Below, piece by piece: positions 31,300 through 35,399 of a stretch of 35,399 nucleotides of DNA. This DNA is from Ramlibacter sp. (GTDB lineage: Bacteria; Pseudomonadota; Gammaproteobacteria; Burkholderiales; Burkholderiaceae_C). Positions within the stretch are counted from its first letter, which is position 1. Each line of letters starts with the position of its first letter. The position numbers were made by a program, and so were the translations under genes. Location of the stretch: positions 1 through 35,399 of the forward strand of contig JAQGMS010000019.1 of assembly GCA_028292245.1 (NCBI GenBank), read 5' to 3'. The notes under the pieces are model-generated. The model saw only the letters and a list, made by a program, of their open reading frames with translations, had not been told where the DNA came from and ran no database searches.

Positions 31300-31782
31300 A
31301 TGTCCCGTACTGTCGAAGTCAAGCACCAGATCTGGATCAAGGCGCCGCTGCCGGCGGTGCGGTCGCAATTCGCCGACCTGTACCACCACATCGACACCAA
31401 CGTCCACCCGAAACTGAAATTCGAAGTGCTGGCGCAGGAGCCGCAGCGCGCCCGCTTCACGCAGGAGGTCAAGCTGCTGGGCATCAGGCAGCGTGACCTG
31501 TTCGAACGCACGATCGCCGACGACGGCAGCATCCACGACGTGTCGGTGCAGGGCTTCAACAAGGGCGGCTCGCTCGACTTCGCATTCAAGCCGGCGGCTG
31601 CGGGCGGGCAGGACGGCACCGAGGTGGACATCACCATTCGGCTGCCGCTGCCGTTCCTGATGGGGTGGCTGGCGCCGGTGCTGACGTCGCAAGTCAGGCG
31701 CGAGGTCACGGCCGCGGCGCTGGAAGACAAGTACGACCTGGAGCAGCGCGGCTATCCGGCAAAGTCATTGCAAGCCGCCTGA
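31300..31782 (+). CDS. SRPBCC family protein
   Basis: The protein has 160 residues and appears to take the START/SRPBCC beta-grasp fold: VEVKHQIWIKAPLPAVRSQFADLYHH at the start, a beta-rich middle (FEVLAQEPQRARFTQEVKLLG, DVSVQGFNKGGSLDFAF, EVDITIRLPLP), and a long C-terminal helix EVTAAALEDKYDLEQRGY. Such proteins bind hydrophobic ligands, but no ligand can be named here. AGGAG precedes the ATG by 6 nt. Transcribed toward uppP, 43 bp upstream of it, and divergent from the ECF sigma factor gene. Confidence 0.75.
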   Translation: MSRTVEVKHQIWIKAPLPAVRSQFADLYHHIDTNVHPKLKFEVLAQEPQRARFTQEVKLLGIRQRDLFERTIADDGSIHDVSVQGFNKGGSLDFAFKPAAAGGQDGTEVDITIRLPLPFLMGWLAPVLTSQVRREVTAAALEDKYDLEQRGYPAKSLQAA

Positions 31783-31814
31783 CAGCGCGCGGCGGCGATA
31801 ATGCGCGCTCTTTC

Positions 31815-31828
31815 AAGGAGCGCATGTG
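31815..31828 (+). promoter_or_regulatory. Shine-Dalgarno and GTG start of uppP
   Basis: AAGGAG at 31815-31820 lies 5 nt before GTG at 31826. The overlapping ATG at 31824 is in another frame and gives no UppP sequence, so the gene uses a GTG start. Confidence 0.7.
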
Positions 31829-32650
31829 GACGTCGTGTTGCTGGCCAAGGCCGCGGTCATGGGTGTGGTCGAGGGCCTCACCGAATTTCTCCCGATTTCA
31901 AGCACCGGCCACCTGATCCTGGCCGGCGCCTTGCTGGGCTTCGATGACGAGAAGGCCAAGGTCTTCGACATCGCCATCCAGACCGGCGCGATCCTCGCGG
32001 TGATCATCGTGTACTGGCAGAAGATCCGCGAGACGCTGGTCGCGCTGCCCACCCAGGAAAAAGCACAGCGCTTCGCGCTCAACGTGCTGATCGCCTTCCT
32101 GCCCGCTGTCGTGCTGGGCTTGCTGTTCGGCAAGGCGATCAAGGAGAACCTGTTCACGCCGGCCGTGGTGGCCAGCACCTTCATCCTCGGCGGCTTCATC
32201 ATCCTGTGGGCCGAGAAGCGCCAGCAGGCGGTGGTCCGCGTGAACGAGGTCGACGAGATGACCTGGAAGGACGCGCTCAAGGTGGGCCTGGTGCAGTGCC
32301 TGGCGATGATTCCGGGCACCAGCCGCAGCGGCGCCACCATCATCGGCGGCATGCTGCTGGGGCTGTCGCGCAAGGCAGCGACGGATTTCTCGTTCTACCT
32401 GGCGATCCCGACGCTGATCGGCGCGGGCGTCTACAGCCTCTACAAGGAACGGGCCCTGCTGTCGATGGCCGACCTGCCGATGTTCATCGTGGGGCTGGTG
32501 TTCTCGTTCGTCAGCGCCTGGCTGTGCGTGCGCTGGCTGTTGCGCTACATCTCCACCCACAGCTTCACGCCGTTCGCGTGGTACCGCATCGCGTTCGGCA
32601 TCGTGGTGCTGGCCACCGCCTGGAGCGGCGTGGTGACCTGGGCGGGCTGA
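31826..32650 (+). CDS. uppP: Undecaprenyl-diphosphatase
   Basis: Integral inner-membrane phosphatase (BacA/UppP) that recycles undecaprenyl diphosphate to the monophosphate carrier used for peptidoglycan and other wall polymers; also linked to bacitracin resistance. The protein has 274 residues and about eight membrane segments. It has the (E/Q)XXXE-type motif in [19 protein letters not shown] and the second signature [13 protein letters not shown]. It starts with GTG. Its stop is directly adjacent to the stop of the convergent hydrolase gene, with no bases between. Confidence 0.96.
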   Translation: MDVVLLAKAAVMGVVEGLTEFLPISSTGHLILAGALLGFDDEKAKVFDIAIQTGAILAVIIVYWQKIRETLVALPTQEKAQRFALNVLIAFLPAVVLGLLFGKAIKENLFTPAVVASTFILGGFIILWAEKRQQAVVRVNEVDEMTWKDALKVGLVQCLAMIPGTSRSGATIIGGMLLGLSRKAATDFSFYLAIPTLIGAGVYSLYKERALLSMADLPMFIVGLVFSFVSAWLCVRWLLRYISTHSFTPFAWYRIAFGIVVLATAWSGVVTWAG

Positions 32651-33412
32651 TCAGCCGCGGCCCAGGCGCTCGCTGCGCTTGAGCGGCCGCCATTGGCCTT
32701 CGGGCTGCGCCAGCCGGTTGGCGACGATGCGCAACACTTCCGGGTGGGTGCCCATGCCCAGGTGGCTTGCCGCGACCTCCACGCTTTCGGAGCGGCCGGT
32801 CCTTTTCTCGATGCAGCCGCGCCACGACACGATGCCGTCGGTCTTGCTGTAGATCGAGGTCGTGGGCACCGGCGGGCACTGGCGCAGCCGTGCTTCCAGT
32901 TCGGGCGTGAGCGGCTCGGCATCCCGCTTGAACAATTTGTAGACGGCGCCGGCGTGGTTCGCGCCGCCGAGCGCGCCGAAGGGTGTGCCGAGCGTGACGA
33001 CCTGGCGCACCCGGTCCGGACATCGCTTGGCGATTTCCCGCGCGTAGACGCCGCCCAGGCTCCAGCCGACCAGGCTGACCCTGCGGCCATGCGAGCGGTG
33101 CAGGTCCTGCACGCGCTGTTCCAGTCCGGCCAGCCATTCGTCGAGGACTCCCTCGGGGCCGGTGTTGATGCCGCCGGCCCAGTCGTGAACGGTGAAGCCC
33201 GAGTCTTTCAGGAAGCGCCGCAGGTGAAGGGTGGTCATGGCCCCGCCCGCGAGCCCGGGATAGACCACGACAGGATGGCCGTCGCCGATCGGCTCGGCGG
33301 GACGGCCCACGCGCGCCGCGACATAGTCCAGGAAGGCGCGCAAGGGTTCGGTCGCCAGCAGGGACAGCGGCGGGGCGCGTAAGGTTGATCCGAGTGCTTG
33401 TGTTGAGTCCAT
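32651..33412 (-). CDS. Alpha/beta hydrolase, PGAP1/esterase-like
   Basis: The protein has 253 residues with no signal peptide. It has a lipase-like fold: PVVVYPGLAGGAMTTLHLR (about 47-65) with the oxyanion-hole region, nucleophile elbow GWSLGG (serine 118), REIAKRCPDRVRQVVTLGTPFG, an acidic stretch in SIYSKTDGIVSWRGC and the catalytic histidine in VAASHLGMGTHPEVL. The pattern is of the PGAP1-like/triacylglycerol lipase group, cytoplasmic or membrane-associated; the substrate is not known. It is convergent with uppP. Confidence 0.85.
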   Translation of the reverse strand: MDSTQALGSTLRAPPLSLLATEPLRAFLDYVAARVGRPAEPIGDGHPVVVYPGLAGGAMTTLHLRRFLKDSGFTVHDWAGGINTGPEGVLDEWLAGLEQRVQDLHRSHGRRVSLVGWSLGGVYAREIAKRCPDRVRQVVTLGTPFGALGGANHAGAVYKLFKRDAEPLTPELEARLRQCPPVPTTSIYSKTDGIVSWRGCIEKRTGRSESVEVAASHLGMGTHPEVLRIVANRLAQPEGQWRPLKRSERLGRG

Positions 33413-33464
33413 GCCCTCAATATGGGGTGCCGGACAGGCCCGCACTGTAGGACAGGGCCACAAT

Positions 33465-33479
33465 TGCTGCACTGCAGCA
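33465..33479. promoter_or_regulatory. Perfect 15-nt inverted repeat upstream of the hydrolase gene
   Basis: TGCTGCA-C-TGCAGCA, centred about 60 bp upstream of the hydrolase start. Possible operator; no regulator is assigned. Confidence 0.35.
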
Positions 33480-33501
33480 GTGCCGATGAAAACTTTGGAG
33501 T

Positions 33502-33521
33502 TCAGTGCGCAGGCGCACTGA
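33502..33521 (-). terminator. Terminator-like hairpin after the Anbu gene
   Basis: Stem TCAGTGCG / CAGG loop / CGCACTGA (8 bp, perfect), starting about 11 nt beyond the protease stop. On the minus strand it is followed by ACTCCAAAGTTTT, a weak T-tract. Confidence 0.55.
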
Positions 33522-33531
33522 CAGCCTCCCG

Positions 33532-34362
33532 TCAGATCAGGCGTTCTTCCGGCCGGGTGATCTTTTTCAGCGGCTTGCTGCGGCCGTCTGCGACTTTCAG
33601 CGGCGTATCGGTCGCGGCGTCGTCCCACACCGGGTCTTCCAGGCTGTCGAACACCTCGCGCAGCTTCTGGCCCCAGCTGCCGTGCAGCATGCGGTAGTAG
33701 GGGTTGTGCATGTCGATGCTGACGATCTTGTCGGTCTCGAAACGGTTGGTTTCGTACACCACCAGGTCCAGCGGCGGGCCGACCGACAGGTTCGACTTCA
33801 TGGTCGAGTCCATCGACACCAGCGCGCACTTGGCCGCTTCGTCCAGCGGCGTATCGGGCGTGATCACGCGGTCCAGCACCGGCTTGCCGTACTTGGATTC
33901 GCCGATCTGGAAGTACGGCGTCTCGGGCGTCGCCTCGATGAAGTTGCCGGCCGAATAGACCAGGAACAGCCGCATGCCCTCGCCGCGGATCTGACCGCCG
34001 AAGATCAGCGACACGTTGAACTCGACGCCGGAGTTTTTCAGCGACTCGGCGTCGCGGTCGTACACGTGGCGCACCGCGTTGCCCAGCACGCGGGCCGCAT
34101 CGAACATGCTCTTGGCGTTCCAGATGGTGATCGGCTCGGCGTCCTCGCCGCGCTCCTTGAGCTGCTCGACCTGCAGGATTTCGCGCACCGACTGCGAGAT
34201 GCTGAGGTTGCCGGCCGACAGCAGCACCATGAAGCGGTCGCCGGGCCGCTCGTAGATGATCATCTTGCGGAAGGTGCTGATGTTGTCCACGCCCGCGTTG
34301 GTGCGCGAGTCGGACAGGAACACCAGCCCCGCGTTGAGTTTGATGCCGACGCCATAGGTCAT
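33532..34362 (-). CDS. Proteasome-type protease (Anbu family)
   Basis: The protein has 276 residues, an Ntn-hydrolase related to the 20S proteasome beta subunit, of the ancestral beta-subunit (Anbu) group. It starts [20 protein letters not shown] with Thr2 as the predicted N-terminal nucleophile, then [30 protein letters not shown] and [19 protein letters not shown]. Members assemble as large rings; proteolytic activity has been hard to show for the family. The usual Anbu neighbours (alpha-E, ATP-grasp and transglutaminase-like genes) are not in this window. The start overlaps the mutS stop as ATGA, so it is coupled to mismatch repair expression. Confidence 0.92.
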   Translation of the reverse strand: MTYGVGIKLNAGLVFLSDSRTNAGVDNISTFRKMIIYERPGDRFMVLLSAGNLSISQSVREILQVEQLKERGEDAEPITIWNAKSMFDAARVLGNAVRHVYDRDAESLKNSGVEFNVSLIFGGQIRGEGMRLFLVYSAGNFIEATPETPYFQIGESKYGKPVLDRVITPDTPLDEAAKCALVSMDSTMKSNLSVGPPLDLVVYETNRFETDKIVSIDMHNPYYRMLHGSWGQKLREVFDSLEDPVWDDAATDTPLKVADGRSKPLKKITRPEERLI

Positions 34363-35399
34363 GACTTATCTCCAAGCTTCTTCAAAGCGTACAGGGCATC
34401 GAGCGCTTCGCGCGGGCTCAACGCGTCGGGGTTCAGGGCCGCCACGGCTGCTTCGACGGCGCTGTGCGCGGGCGCTTCGGCGGCGGGCGGGGCTGCGAAC
34501 AAGTCTACCTGCTCGCGGCTCAACGTTTGCTGGGTTTCCAGCGCGGCCAGCGCGTGCCGGGCATGGTTGACCACGGCCGCGGGCATGCCGGCCAGCCGCG
34601 CCACCTGGATGCCGTAGCTGCGGCTGGCCGGGCCGGGCTGGATTTCGTGCAGGAACACGATGTCCGAACCGGACTCGGCGGCGCTGACGTGCACGTTGAC
34701 GGCGGCGTGGTGCTTGGCCGGGAATTCGGTCAGTTCGAAGTAGTGCGTGGCGAACAGCGTGTACGCCTGGGTCTTGTCGTGCAGGTGCGCGGCGATGCCC
34801 GAAGCCAGTGCGAGCCCGTCGAAAGTGGAAGTGCCGCGGCCGATCTCGTCCATCAGCACCAGGCTCTGCGGCGTGGCGGCGTGCAGGATCTGCGCCGCTT
34901 CGGTCATCTCCAGCATGAAAGTGGATTGCGCGTTGGCCAGGTCGTCGGCCGCGCCGATGCGGGTGTGGATGGCGTGGATCGGGCCGAGGCGGCAGGCGCT
35001 GGCGGGCACATACGAGCCCATGCCGGCCAGCAGGCAGATCAGCGCCACCTGCCGCATGTAGGTGGACTTGCCGCCCATGTTGGGCCCGGTGATGACTTGC
35101 ATGCGCTGCCTGGGGCCGAGGCGCGTGTCGTTGGCGATGAAGGTGCCGGCCGACGTTTCGGCCAGCCGCGCTTCCACCACCGGATGGCGTCCTCGTTCGA
35201 TCTCGATGCCGGTCTCTTTCATGAACTGCGGGCGGCACCAGTTCAGCGTGAGCGAGCGTTCGGCCAGCGCGCACAACGCGTCGAGCGACGCCAGCGCGCG
35301 GGCCAGGCGCGTGAGCGCGGGGACGAAGGGCTGCAACTGGTCCAGCAGCTGCTCGTACAGCCACTTCTCGCGCGCCAGCGCGCGGTCTTGCGCCGACAG
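34359..35399 (-). CDS. mutS: DNA mismatch repair protein MutS (C-terminal part)
   Basis: C-terminal 346 residues of the mismatch-recognition ATPase; the N-terminal part lies beyond the window edge. It shows the end of the lever/clamp region ([18 protein letters not shown]), Walker A in [15 protein letters not shown], Walker B in [19 protein letters not shown], the signature ATHYFELTE, and the helix-turn-helix [13 protein letters not shown]. The final 60 residues include the linker and the small tetramerisation-type C-terminus ([15 protein letters not shown]). It begins the mutS-Anbu unit. The reading frame is open to the last base of the window. Confidence 0.96.
   Translation of the reverse strand: MSAQDRALAREKWLYEQLLDQLQPFVPALTRLARALASLDALCALAERSLTLNWCRPQFMKETGIEIERGRHPVVEARLAETSAGTFIANDTRLGPRQRMQVITGPNMGGKSTYMRQVALICLLAGMGSYVPASACRLGPIHAIHTRIGAADDLANAQSTFMLEMTEAAQILHAATPQSLVLMDEIGRGTSTFDGLALASGIAAHLHDKTQAYTLFATHYFELTEFPAKHHAAVNVHVSAAESGSDIVFLHEIQPGPASRSYGIQVARLAGMPAAVVNHARHALAALETQQTLSREQVDLFAAPPAAEAPAHSAVEAAVAALNPDALSPREALDALYALKKLGDKS

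Noticed and set aside
1-35399. CRISPR arrays, rRNA and tRNA genes
   Set aside because: No regularly spaced repeats and no cloverleaf-like or rRNA-like stretch was recognised on either strand.

Overview
The window looks like a chromosomal segment of a high-GC betaproteobacterium of the order Burkholderiales, most likely Comamonadaceae-like. The basis is gene content and protein style: DUF3297, a LytS/LytTR pair with 2TM proteins, an Anbu-type protease beside mutS, and a ChrR-type cupin next to an ECF sigma factor. The genus cannot be fixed from sequence reading alone.

Layout. (1) 32-11219, minus strand: a complete glycogen/alpha-glucan operon in the order glgB-glgX-malQ-glgC-glgA-glgP. Four of its five junctions are ATGA stop/start overlaps; only malQ-glgC has a 50-bp gap. 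GlgC makes ADP-glucose, GlgA polymerises it, GlgB branches it, GlgP and GlgX degrade it, and MalQ recycles maltodextrins. (2) 11271-14862: a patchwork containing a hairpin repeat element, a DUF4124-like secreted protein, DUF3297, a phosphatase fragment without its catalytic loop, a glycine-zipper lipoprotein, a DUF2235 hydrolase and a decayed second copy of DUF3297. (3) 14946-20614: a visibly lower-GC island. It holds an HNH nuclease with an Mrr-N-like winged helix (plus strand), converging on a four-gene minus-strand operon: DndB-like DGQHR protein, unknown protein, TSPPY-type DNA methyltransferase, and a large second DGQHR protein with a nuclease-like N-terminus. This is the best candidate here for an undescribed DNA-modification/defence system. 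(4) 20700-25077: glnS, an EF-hand protein, and small secreted or lipoprotein genes, with a perfect CRP-type palindrome in one intergenic region. (5) 25078-31148, minus strand: a run of small membrane proteins, a secreted alpha/beta hydrolase and a LytS/LytTR two-component pair, preceded by an ECF sigma factor with a ChrR-like cupin. (6) 31300-35399: an SRPBCC protein and uppP (plus strand), then an alpha/beta hydrolase, an Anbu-type protease and the C-terminal part of mutS (minus strand, cut by the window edge).

How the parts fit. The glycogen operon, glnS, uppP and mutS are core genes. Regions 2 and 3 lie between the glycogen operon and glnS and carry the marks of an integration or rearrangement hotspot: a duplicated and decayed gene, a truncated gene, a composition shift and a restriction-modification-like cargo. 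No integrase, transposase, tRNA gene, rRNA gene or CRISPR array was seen.
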